This document shows, in pieces, positions 1-7,197 of a stretch of DNA of 32,910 nt. Source of the stretch: Acidobacteriota bacterium (lineage in GTDB: Bacteria; Acidobacteriota; Terriglobia; Terriglobales; Acidobacteriaceae); NCBI GenBank assembly GCA_021799405.1, contig JAJZAL010000028.1, positions 1-32,910 on the forward strand, in the 5' to 3' direction. The first letter of the stretch is position 1. Each line of letters begins with the position of its first letter. Position numbers and translations under genes: made by a program. Below the pieces are notes generated by a model. That model made no database searches, was not told the origin of the DNA, and saw only the letters and a list, made by a program, of their open reading frames with translations.

Positions 1-442
1 GTCCGCTGCCGTGCGTCGCCGTTGCGCACGCTCCCGCAACCGTGATTCCCGGCAGCGACGCCAGATTGTGCAGCGCGTAGCCCTTCGCATCCAGCCACGG
101 AGCCAGTTGGCTATACGTAACCCCTCCCCCCACCGTCACCGTGCGCCCCTTCTCGTCGAGCGTCATGCCGGTGAGCCGCTTCAGCGAAATCTGCTCGTGG
201 GTGCTGTCGGCAATGGCGTTAAACGAGTGCCGCGATCCCAGAGCGCGCAGCTTGCTTGCGCTCTTCACCGCTGCGCGTACTGCGTCCACGGTTTCCGGAG
301 CTTGCAGGTTGTTGGTGTGAAAGGTCAGGTTGCCGGCCCAGTTCGTCCGCGGCGCATCTGTCTGTTCGCCCAGCGCCACCTGCTGCAGCATGCTGCCGGC
401 CACCAGCGCTCCGGCCGTCTTCAGGAACTCCCGTTTATCCAT
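1..442 (-). CDS. Alditol/xylitol-oxidase-like FAD oxidase, N-terminal part (runs off left edge)
   Basis: This is the first 147 codons of a minus-strand gene that continues beyond base 1. The protein has an N-terminal segment (DKREFLKTAGALVAG) resembling a Tat leader with KR in place of RR. Then comes the start of a PCMH-type FAD domain: TNWAGN at residues 33-38, GSRHSFN at 69-75 and ATHGSG at the window edge. In Streptomyces alditol oxidase (AldO) the His of the GSGHSFN motif carries covalent FAD; the equivalent here is His72. The likely reaction is oxidation of a polyol or sugar lactone with O2 giving H2O2; the substrate is unknown. I start at the ATG at 442, because AAGGAG lies 8 nt upstream of it. 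An ATG at 448 is only 2 nt from that site. It lies downstream of rseP on the same strand. It could instead be a gulono-/arabinono-lactone oxidase relative. Confidence 0.8.
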   Translation of the reverse strand, partial: MDKREFLKTAGALVAGSMLQQVALGEQTDAPRTNWAGNLTFHTNNLQAPETVDAVRAAVKSASKLRALGSRHSFNAIADSTHEQISLKRLTGMTLDEKGRTVTVGGGVTYSQLAPWLDAKGYALHNLASLPGITVAGACATATHGSG

Positions 443-592
443 TCGCATCGCTCCTTCACCGCCGCCAGCCGCCCGCACCGCACGCCAGCGTCACCTCGTC
501 AACGATGGTCAGGATCTTCAAACCTGCTTCTCTTGCTCAGATGAATCGCAGAACCGAGACAATCGAATTCTAAAAGCTGATAACGCGCATCC

Positions 593-628
593 GACCCCTG
601 ACCCCTGACAACTGGCAACTGAAAGCTG
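593..628. repeat. CTGA/AACTG-rich intergenic repeat, single arm
   Basis: Just after the rseP stop codon lies a run of CCCTGA and AACTG words (GACCCCTGACCCCTGACAAC then AACTGAAAGCTG). It resembles the arms of the inverted repeats between the atp genes at 25-30 kb. Read along the rseP transcript it has the TCAGTT/GTCAGGG form that follows stop codons in the atp operon. No clear partner arm is seen near the next start codon. Confidence 0.5.
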
Positions 629-631
629 TCG

Positions 632-2050
632 TCAGGGCTTGCCGCGCATAAAGATCGGTAGCTTGGAGACATCGTTGAAGATCATAAAGGCGAAAAAGGC
701 CACCAGCACCACGAAGGCTGCCTGATAGATGCGTTCCTTCACCAGAGTATTGATGTCGTGGCGAAGGACGCTCTCGATCAGCAGCAGCAGGATCAGGCCG
801 CCGTCGAGGATCGGGAAGGGAAACAGGTTGAGGATGCCCAGGTTGAGGCTGATGACGCTGGCCAGGTAGAACTTCGGATACCAGCCCTTCATCTCCGCGG
901 CGTCACCGGCCAGGCGGGCAATGCCGACCGGCCCGGCAAACTGCGAGACGGAAACCTTGTGCTCGAAGACGCGCTTCAGCACCTCGATAATAAGGAAGGA
1001 GTTCTCGGTGCAAAAGCTGCTCGACTTGGACACCGCGCTGCCGAACGACAGCGGATCCTTGCGGTAAGGAACCGGCACCGCGGCGAATCCCAGCTTCCAG
1101 TCGGTGTCGAGCTTCGCCGGGCGCGCCACCATCTGCACCGAAGCGCCGTTGCGCAGCACCACCAGCGAGAGCGGTTTGCCTTGTCCGGCCTGCATGTACG
1201 CCAGCAGCGATGCAACGGAGTGGAATTGGTGCCCGTCGACAGACTCGATCGCGTCGCCGGCACGGAGCCCGGCCTGTTGCGCCGGCGTGCCCGGTTGTAC
1301 TTCCTGCACACGGATGGGGCCCGGCAGATACTGCGGCAGAAGGCCTGCATCGCTCAGGTCGAAGTCATCGGTCTTGGCCGCCGCTGGGACATGCAGAGTC
1401 ATATGGAGAGTCTGGTCTCCCCGCTCCACGGTCACGGCGACGTTCTGGTTAGCGTTCAATTTGAAATGCGCATACACATCCAGCCATGATGGCTTTTCCT
1501 CGCCGTCAAAGCGGTGGATGATGTCGCCCGTCTCGATCCCGGCCTTGGCTGCCGCCGATCCCGGAGTCACCCAATCCACGGTCGTGGTCTTCACCTGAAC
1601 CGCGGGAACTTCGTTGATCCAGCCGAAGTAGAAAACCATCAGGACCAGAGCCAGGATGAAGTTGGCTGCCGGCCCGGCCACGCCAATCAGCATCCGCTGC
1701 CACCGCGGATGGGCTGTGAATGATCCAGGATCATCGGCCGGGTTATTGGGCAGCCCGTCATTAGACCTGGAAGATACTTCATTTTGCCCGCCGGAGCTCC
1801 CGTTTGCCGGCCGCTCCTCGCCCGGGGACTCGCCCGTCATCTTGACGAAGCCACCCAGCGGCAGCAGGCAGACCTTGTAGTCGGTCTCTCCGTACTTGAC
1901 GCCGAACAGCCGCGGCCCAAAGCCGAACGAAAACGCCTCAACACGAACACCACAGAGCTTGGCGACGGCGAAGTGCCCAAACTCGTGGACTACAACCATC
2001 ACGCCAATCAGAACAATGAACGCGACAGTGGATACCAGAAAGTCATGCAT
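632..2050 (-). CDS. rseP: Site-2 membrane zinc metalloprotease RseP
   Basis: This intramembrane protease cleaves membrane-bound anti-sigma factors and remnant signal peptides. The protein is 472 aa. The first membrane segment carries the zinc site HEFGH at residues 22-26, and the last third has NLFPFPILDGG, the second conserved active-site motif. Two PDZ domains lie between, around VDWVTPGSAAAKAGIETGD and VQPGTPAQQAGLRAGD. A low-complexity Ser/Asn/Gly/Pro insert of about 35 residues (from GEERPANGSS) sits before the second membrane segment. I choose the ATG at 2050 because MHDFLVSTVAF begins the hydrophobic segment and GAGGAA lies about 14 nt upstream. The reading frame stays open to 2098, but that adds only a basic, non-conserved stretch. 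It follows dxr by 54 bp, as in the classical uppS-cdsA-dxr-rseP cluster. Confidence 0.95.
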   Translation of the reverse strand: MHDFLVSTVAFIVLIGVMVVVHEFGHFAVAKLCGVRVEAFSFGFGPRLFGVKYGETDYKVCLLPLGGFVKMTGESPGEERPANGSSGGQNEVSSRSNDGLPNNPADDPGSFTAHPRWQRMLIGVAGPAANFILALVLMVFYFGWINEVPAVQVKTTTVDWVTPGSAAAKAGIETGDIIHRFDGEEKPSWLDVYAHFKLNANQNVAVTVERGDQTLHMTLHVPAAAKTDDFDLSDAGLLPQYLPGPIRVQEVQPGTPAQQAGLRAGDAIESVDGHQFHSVASLLAYMQAGQGKPLSLVVLRNGASVQMVARPAKLDTDWKLGFAAVPVPYRKDPLSFGSAVSKSSSFCTENSFLIIEVLKRVFEHKVSVSQFAGPVGIARLAGDAAEMKGWYPKFYLASVISLNLGILNLFPFPILDGGLILLLLIESVLRHDINTLVKERIYQAAFVVLVAFFAFMIFNDVSKLPIFMRGKP

Positions 2051-2104
2051 AAATTTACAGTTATTCCTCAGTCCCGGCGGCCGGCGCCCGGCCAGCATAC
2101 CAGC

Positions 2105-3259
2105 TTATGGCAACAGAACACGAGCCCTGCGCCGCGCCTCCCGGTCGGCGGCGAGCACTTCAGCAATGGTGGCGGGATGCGCCTCCGGCGTGGTTGCCAG
2201 CACCTCTTCAATTGTACGCGGGATTCCCATGAAAGGGATGCGCCGGTCCAGGAACGCCTCCACGGCCACCTCATCGGCGGCATTCAGGGCGATGCAGTGC
2301 GCCCCGCCCTTTTCCGCCGCCTCAAAGGCCAGCCGCAGGCAAGGAAACCGCTCAAAATCGGGCGGTTCGAAGTCCAGGTGGCGCAGCGCCGCCAGATCGA
2401 AGGTGAGCTTCGAGGCCGGCCGCTCCGGCCAGGCCAGCGCGTACAGAATCGGCAGCCGCATGTCCGTCACCGAGATTTGCGCCAGGATCGATCCGTCCAC
2501 ATACTCCACCAGCGAGTGCACGGTGGATTGCGGGTGCACAGTCACTCGTACCTGGCTGGGCGCCACGTCGAAGAGGCGGCAGGCCTCAACTACCTCCAGA
2601 CCCTTGTTAAGCATGGTGGCCGAGTCGATGGTGATCCGCCGCCCCATTACCCAGGTCGGGTGCTTCAGCGCCTGCTCCGGCGTGATGTTTGCGAACTGGT
2701 CCAGAGGGAGCTGCCGGAATGGCCCGCCGGAGGCTGTCAGCCAGATCGTCTTCACTTCAGCATGCGCGCCCACCCGCATGCACTGGTGCACGGCATTGTG
2801 TTCGCTGTCGATGGGCAGGATCGGCACCTTGCGCTCGCGCGCGGCGCGGGTCAGGATCTCGCCGGCGGCCACCATGCACTCCTTGTTGGCCAGGCCCACC
2901 GGCTTGCCGGCAAGAATGGCAGCATGAGTGGCTTCCAACCCCGCCACGCCCACAATCGCTGAAACCACAAAGTCCACATCAGGCAAAGTCGCGCAGGCAA
3001 CCGTGCCCGCCGTCCCGTGAACCACCTCGATGCCGGTAATGCCGGCTTCGCGCAGCCGTCCGGCCAGCTCTCCGGCCAGTTCTTCCGTGGCCAGCGATAT
3101 CATGCGCGGCCGCCAGCGCGAGGCCTGCGCGAACGCCTCGTTCATGTTGCGTCCAGCCGCCAGCGCCGCCACCTGGTAGCGCTCTGGGAACTGCTCAACA
3201 ATGGAAAGGGTGCTCTGACCGATGGAGCCGGTCGAACCGAGAATGGCAAGTCGTTTCAA
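2105..3259 (-). CDS. dxr: 1-deoxy-D-xylulose 5-phosphate reductoisomerase
   Basis: This enzyme converts DXP to 2-C-methyl-D-erythritol 4-phosphate with NADPH, the first committed step of the MEP isoprenoid pathway in the cytoplasm. The sequence shows the N-terminal NADPH-binding GSTGSIG, then LANKECMVAAGE, the metal/substrate motif PIDSEHNA, and TASGGPF. Length from the proposed start is 384 aa, normal for the family. The start is probably the TTG at 3259 (TTG AAA CGA CTT, read M-K-R-L-A-I-L-G): the family normally begins there, and AGGAG lies 12 nt upstream. No in-frame ATG fits. The frame stays open to 3319 without conserved sequence. It provides isoprenoid precursor for the neighbouring uppS and for ispA at 22.9 kb. 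Confidence 0.95.
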   Translation of the reverse strand: MKRLAILGSTGSIGQSTLSIVEQFPERYQVAALAAGRNMNEAFAQASRWRPRMISLATEELAGELAGRLREAGITGIEVVHGTAGTVACATLPDVDFVVSAIVGVAGLEATHAAILAGKPVGLANKECMVAAGEILTRAARERKVPILPIDSEHNAVHQCMRVGAHAEVKTIWLTASGGPFRQLPLDQFANITPEQALKHPTWVMGRRITIDSATMLNKGLEVVEACRLFDVAPSQVRVTVHPQSTVHSLVEYVDGSILAQISVTDMRLPILYALAWPERPASKLTFDLAALRHLDFEPPDFERFPCLRLAFEAAEKGGAHCIALNAADEVAVEAFLDRRIPFMGIPRTIEEVLATTPEAHPATIAEVLAADREARRRARVLLP

Positions 3260-3668
3260 GATCGTTTCCAACTCCTGGCTTCTAGCCCTCAGTCTCGTGT
3301 CCCGCGCAGCAGCTTGCAATGTTTTGAAAGGGCATGCCTTGACTCGCCGCGGCGAGCTGAAAAAAATGGTCAGACAAGTGCTTTGTGCCGGGCACGACTT
3401 CAGTCGTGCCGCAAGTGCCGCAAAATGAATGAGGGCTTGACTCGCAGCGGCGAACGGAAAAAACTCGACGCGTGCAAGGTTTTGTGTCAGGGAATGACTT
3501 CAGTCGTGCCGCAAGTGCAACAAAACAAACGAAGGGCTTCAGCCCCTGCCATATTTCTCCCGCCAGATTCGCCCGCCATTCGCACTTTTTCCGCAACCTG
3601 TTTAGCCCCGCCGTTTTCTGCTCCAGCGTCTACCGGATCATCTCGCGAATTTGCGGCGGACTACATGA
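3260..3668. other. 409-bp spacer between cdsA and dxr without a gene
   Basis: No credible reading frame is present. Short frames here are repetitive and lack a ribosome site. The spacer is filled mainly by the REP-like tandem units at 3338-3545, plus about 60 bp of leader before dxr. I found no convincing -35/-10 pair for dxr, so it is unclear whether dxr is read through from cdsA. Confidence 0.6.
3338..3545. repeat. REP-like tandem units with TTCA-looped palindromes
   Basis: Two diverged direct repeats start with CTTGACTCGC at 3338 and again at 3436, a period of 98 bp. Each ends in a palindrome around TTCA. The first is a perfect 8-bp hairpin (GGCACGAC-TTCA-GTCGTGCC, 3391-3410). The second (3491-3510) keeps the right arm but has a mismatch and a wobble on the left. 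A third short one, GGGC-TTCA-GCCC, is at 3534-3545. Both long copies continue with GCAAGTGC. The pattern resembles repetitive extragenic palindromes; it could also be a processed remnant of a RAYT-type element, but no transposase is present. Confidence 0.75.
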
Positions 3669-4505
3669 CTAGAACTGTTGATGTATAACCTGAGCGTACC
3701 ATAGCACCGGAGCCGCCAGTAGCAGGGCGTCAATGCGGTCCAGCACCCCGCCGTGACCCGGCAGTAGTGTTCCTGAGTCCTTCACGCCGACCGAGCGCTT
3801 CAGCCCGGACTCGGCCAGATCGCCCACCTGCGCCGCCACATTGACCACTGCGGCCAGCGGCAGCCAGTACCAAAGCTCCTCCGGATAGGAGAGAATCGTC
3901 ACGTCCCGCGCCTGCAGCAGCGTGCTCAGGCCCACCAGCCCGCCCGCCACCAGCAGGCTGCCGGCCATGGAGCCTGCCGCTCCCTCCCAACTTTTGTTCG
4001 GGCTCAGCCTGGGAGCCAGCTTGTGGCGGCCCCAGGCGCGGCCAACGTAGAGGGCCGCAATGTCGCCGGCCCACACCACGCACAGCAGAAAGGCCACCAG
4101 CGACGCTCCATTCCCCTCCGACGTCTGCCGCAGGGCGCTCAGCGCGATCAGCGTCAATCCGGTGTAGAGAAGGCAAAAAATCGAAGCTGAACTGTCCGCC
4201 ATCACCCTCTCGACCGGCCGGAGGAATGTACAGTAAACCAGCAGTCCCAGGCTAAGCAGGCCGAAGATCTCCGCCGTTCGGTCAGGCCATTGGAAGTTGC
4301 CCGCAAAGAGCGCCGCCAGGGCAACCAGAACCGCGATGCGGGGCGGCTGCAGCCCGCCCCGCTCCGCCATATCCATAAACTCCCAGCCGGCCAGCAGCGA
4401 AATCCCGGTCACAGCCAGCGTAAAGAGCCACTGCCACCGCGGCCCCAGAAAAACCAGAATCAATACCAGAGGAACAAGGACGCCGGCAGTGAGAATGCGT
4501 TTCAT
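3669..4505 (-). CDS. cdsA: Phosphatidate cytidylyltransferase (CDP-diglyceride synthase)
   Basis: This integral membrane enzyme makes CDP-diacylglycerol from phosphatidate and CTP, the branch point for all phospholipids. The protein is 278 aa and almost entirely hydrophobic, with about eight membrane segments. Near the C-terminus it has the family signature SGLKRSVGVKDSGTLLPGHGG followed by LDRIDALLLAAPVLWY. The ATG at 4505 gives MKRILTAGVLVPLVL, a typical family start; a GTG at 4523 in the same frame adds six unconserved residues. No strong ribosome site is visible before either. It lies between uppS and dxr on the same strand. Confidence 0.95.
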   Translation of the reverse strand: MKRILTAGVLVPLVLILVFLGPRWQWLFTLAVTGISLLAGWEFMDMAERGGLQPPRIAVLVALAALFAGNFQWPDRTAEIFGLLSLGLLVYCTFLRPVERVMADSSASIFCLLYTGLTLIALSALRQTSEGNGASLVAFLLCVVWAGDIAALYVGRAWGRHKLAPRLSPNKSWEGAAGSMAGSLLVAGGLVGLSTLLQARDVTILSYPEELWYWLPLAAVVNVAAQVGDLAESGLKRSVGVKDSGTLLPGHGGVLDRIDALLLAAPVLWYAQVIHQQF

Positions 4506-4724
4506 GCTTGGATGAGAATACACTGCCGAAGTGGGGCTACAACGGCGCGCTCAATTGAACCAGCTACAAAAGCCTTATTCCCGCCGAGTACGCAGGCTTC
4601 AACCTTTGTGTTATCACGATGGAATCAAAGAATATTCAGGTCCTGGAAACTCAAAACCGTTGCAACAATCTGAGACTCAGGCCCGGTACAAAACTGATCA
4701 TCGTCGCGAACTCCGCCGGCTGAT

Positions 4725-5558
4725 CTACCCCGCCGCGATCCGGATCTGTTCCGGATCTTCTTCTACCTCGCCGCAGCCCTCGCCCAGTCCGCCATACCGG
4801 CGCTCCCGGCGCTGAAAGGCTGCAATCGCCTCCAGCAGGTGAATGCCGCGAAAATCGGGCCACAACCGCTCCGTTACGAAAATCTCCGTATAGGCGATCT
4901 GCCAAAGAAGGTAGTTCGAGATGCGCATCTCGCCCGAGGTGCGGATCAGCAGATCCGGGTCAGGCATGTGCGCGGTGTAGAGATGGCGGTGGATGTCCTC
5001 TTCGGTGATGTGGCCGGGGTTGAGGTGCTTGAGCTTCATCTCGGCAGCCAGGCCGCGGAAGGCGTCCACCAGTTCGGAGCGGCCGCCGTAGTTCAGCGCC
5101 AGCGTGAGCGTAGTGCCGGTATTGCCGGCGGTCGTCTCCTCCACCCAGCGCATCTTTTCCTGCACCTCGGGCGGCAGTTCATGGGTGCGCCCGATGTAGC
5201 GCATGCGCACATTATTGTCCATCATGCGCTGTACGTTGCTCTCCAGGTAACTTCTGAGCAGCCGCATGAGGAAGTTGACCTCGGCGCGCGGGCGGCGCAG
5301 GTTGTTCTCAAGAGAAAAAGCGTAGAGCGTGAGCCACGGCAATCCGATGCGTGAGGCCGTCTCCGTGACCATTTGCACGCTTTTGGCGCCCTGCTGGTGG
5401 CCCAGAAACCGCTTCAGCGAGCGGTGGCCGGCCCAGCGGCCGTTTCCGTCCATGATGATCGCCACGTGCTGTGGCAGTCTTTCCGGCTTGAGCGTCGCAT
5501 AGACGGTGCGTTCCTCCGCGGTTAGCTCATCAATGCGCAGCGTGCCAGAAGGATACAA
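4725..5558 (-). CDS. uppS: Undecaprenyl diphosphate synthase (cis-prenyltransferase)
   Basis: This cytoplasmic enzyme condenses isopentenyl diphosphate onto farnesyl diphosphate in cis, making the C55 carrier lipid for peptidoglycan and glycan export. The protein has MDGNGRWA with the essential Asp at about residue 37, SLENNLRRP, and the C-terminal RTSGEMRISNYLLWQ and LWPDF motifs. I start at the TTG at 5558: GAGG lies 8 nt upstream, and this gives 277 aa, close to the family norm. The frame stays open to 5741, but that extension is Arg/Ala-rich and unconserved. The C-terminal tail after RRERRYGG is a short Glu/Gly-rich extension. It heads the uppS-cdsA-dxr-rseP cluster, with 219 bp before cdsA in which I see no gene. 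Confidence 0.93.
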   Translation of the reverse strand: MYPSGTLRIDELTAEERTVYATLKPERLPQHVAIIMDGNGRWAGHRSLKRFLGHQQGAKSVQMVTETASRIGLPWLTLYAFSLENNLRRPRAEVNFLMRLLRSYLESNVQRMMDNNVRMRYIGRTHELPPEVQEKMRWVEETTAGNTGTTLTLALNYGGRSELVDAFRGLAAEMKLKHLNPGHITEEDIHRHLYTAHMPDPDLLIRTSGEMRISNYLLWQIAYTEIFVTERLWPDFRGIHLLEAIAAFQRRERRYGGLGEGCGEVEEDPEQIRIAAG

Positions 5559-5840
5559 TGGACTCGCCTCTAAAGTATTGTATTTGCGGTTTTCGGCCTG
5601 GCGCCCGGCGCGCTTCCATTCCACCGCGTAAGAACCTGCTGCTTCCCGGCCGCGTCTGCGCCGGAGGCAAAGAGCTTCGCAACCCACACCCACAGCCGGG
5701 GCTCTCACCTCGAACCTAGCACAAGCGCCTATGCGCTGCAATCGCCTTCGACTCGAAGTGGCGGCGTGCGCAAAACCAGGCGGCCGCGGGCTAGCGTGTT
5801 ACGCGCGCCCTCCCAATTCGGGACACGGCCTGTTCGAAGA

Positions 5841-6377
5841 CTACGCGATCCGGCGGTGCCCCATGGCCGTGTCCCGAACCGCGCTATAGAGCAGGGTTCT
5901 GTGCAGAGGGTCCAGTTGGGGCAGGCAAGCCGCAATTTCAGCCAGGAAAGAATCGGCCAGAATGGCTGCCACCTCCTCGTCGCGGCGGCTGCGGGCGTCC
6001 CAGACCAGTTGGCGCACATCCACATTCAGGGCCCCCGCCAAGCGCTCCAGCGATCCCAAAGTGGGAATCGCCTTGCCATTTTCAATCTTGGAAATGTACG
6101 TGCGGGGCACCTGCATCCGGCTGGCCAGTTGGCGCTGGCTCATATGGCGCGCATTGCGGATCTCGCGCACCTGCCGCGCCACCTGCAACCCTCCGTCGGC
6201 CTGTCCCGGAGCGGGCTCGCCGGCCAACAGTTGCGGGGCCACTGGCGATGTATCCTCCACATCAAGGGGGCGATGACATCTTCTGCAAAGGGAATTGCGC
6301 GTCCTGAATTGCATCAGACGGCAATATTCGCACCGCACAACATCGCGTGTCTCCACGCTCGCAAGAGTGGTGGCCAT
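5841..6377 (-). CDS. XRE-family transcriptional regulator with N-terminal zinc ribbon
   Basis: A predicted DNA-binding regulator of 178 aa. The N-terminus has two Cys pairs (CEYC at 16-19, CRRC at 31-34) forming a probable rubredoxin-like zinc ribbon. A linker follows, then a cro/CI-type helix-turn-helix (MSQRQLASRMQVPRTYISKI then ENGKAIPTLGSLERLA), and a helical C-terminal tail. The start is uncertain. I use the ATG at 6377 (MATTLASVETRDVVRCEYC). An in-frame ATG at 6461 would add 28 residues, but it lies inside one of the CCATAA boxes of the upstream region. Neither start has a clear Shine-Dalgarno site. It is divergent to the HD-domain gene and probably autoregulates through those boxes. 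Its target genes are not known. Confidence 0.85.
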   Translation of the reverse strand: MATTLASVETRDVVRCEYCRLMQFRTRNSLCRRCHRPLDVEDTSPVAPQLLAGEPAPGQADGGLQVARQVREIRNARHMSQRQLASRMQVPRTYISKIENGKAIPTLGSLERLAGALNVDVRQLVWDARSRRDEEVAAILADSFLAEIAACLPQLDPLHRTLLYSAVRDTAMGHRRIA

Positions 6378-6454
6378 GGACTGTTCGCGGAGCGCCAGAG
6401 CAAGCCCTCCGGGTGCGTTTTTTGCACCGCGATATGCGTTACTTTCGTGGAAGT

Positions 6455-6549
6455 GAACCATAATTGTCAAGTAGAAAATTATGGGCTGCCCTGAAATTCA
6501 CCCATAACACCCTAAGAAGTTCCGAAGAAACACGAACCATAATAATCAA
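6455..6549. promoter_or_regulatory. Divergent control region with four CCATAA boxes
   Basis: Between the XRE and HD-domain genes lie four copies of CCATAA: at 6458-6463, 6502-6507 and 6537-6542 on the plus strand, and at 6479-6484 on the minus strand. Two sit in a longer direct repeat, GAACCATAATTGTCAA (6455-6470) and GAACCATAATAATCAA (6534-6549), matching at 14 of 16 positions. The inner two form TTATGGG-N15-CCCATAA. I infer an operator array, most simply for the adjacent XRE protein. The left box also contains TTGACA on the minus strand, but I see no good matching -10. Confidence 0.5.
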
Positions 6550-6577
6550 CTCGCAATATTTTGCAGAGGAAGCGAAA

Positions 6578-7186
6578 ATGGCAGATCCAAGTCAAGCAGA
6601 CCGTGGGCGCGAACAAGCCTGGCAACTATTAACTGAGTGGACGCAGAGCGAAAATCTGCGCAAGCACGCCCTGGCGGTGGAGGCCTGTGTCACCGCCTAC
6701 GGAGAAGCTGAGGCAGGCCGGCTGGGGCTGACCGGTCCGGAGCGTGCCGCATTCGTGAATCTCTACTCGACCACGGCTCTCCTCCACGACTTCGACTACG
6801 AGCGCCACCCCACCGCCGAAGAGCACCCGTTTGTCGGCGTTCGTGAGTTGGAGCGCCTGGGCTGGCCTGAGAATCTGCGCATCGCCATCCTCGGTCATGC
6901 GCAGTACTCCGGCGTGCCCCGCGAGACGCACCTCGCCAGGGCTCTCTTCGCCTGCGACGAGCTGGCCGGTCTGCTGACCGCCTGCGCGCTCGTGAAACCC
7001 ACCAAAGCCATTGCCGATGTGGAGGTGGCGGGAGTGCGCAAGAAGATGAAAGACAAAGCCTTCGCCCGCGGCGTCAACCGGGCAGACGTGATCCAGGGCG
7101 CGACCGAGCTGGGCGTCGAACTCGATGCGCATATCGCCTTTTGCATTGAGGCCATGAAGAAACGCGCCGCGGATCTGGGACTATAG
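6578..7186 (+). CDS. HD-domain metal-dependent phosphohydrolase
   Basis: A 202-aa soluble protein of the HD superfamily, predicted to hydrolyse a phosphoester (nucleotide or similar); the substrate is unknown. Metal ligands can be placed at His30 (NLRKHALAVEA), His70-Asp71 (ALLHDFDY), His107 (ILGHAQYS) and Asp127 (FACDELAG), the usual H...HD...D order. The start is the ATG at 6578, preceded by AGAGGAAG at good spacing. The frame opens further upstream, but that part crosses the regulatory boxes. It is divergent from the XRE regulator and convergent with the glycosyltransferase pair (11 bp between stops). Confidence 0.88.
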   Translation: MADPSQADRGREQAWQLLTEWTQSENLRKHALAVEACVTAYGEAEAGRLGLTGPERAAFVNLYSTTALLHDFDYERHPTAEEHPFVGVRELERLGWPENLRIAILGHAQYSGVPRETHLARALFACDELAGLLTACALVKPTKAIADVEVAGVRKKMKDKAFARGVNRADVIQGATELGVELDAHIAFCIEAMKKRAADLGL

Positions 7187-7197
7187 CCACTGCGATT

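Noticed and set aside
1784..2962. 392-codon plus-strand frame over dxr and rseP
   Set aside because: His/Arg/Gln-rich shadow of two well-supported minus-strand genes.
3338..3545. Repeats considered as a CRISPR array
   Set aside because: Only two 98-bp units that are diverged along their whole length; no short identical repeats with unique spacers and no cas genes.
5559..5741. N-terminal extension of uppS to 338 codons
   Set aside because: Arg/Ala-rich, unconserved, and the TTG at 5558 has a well-spaced ribosome site.
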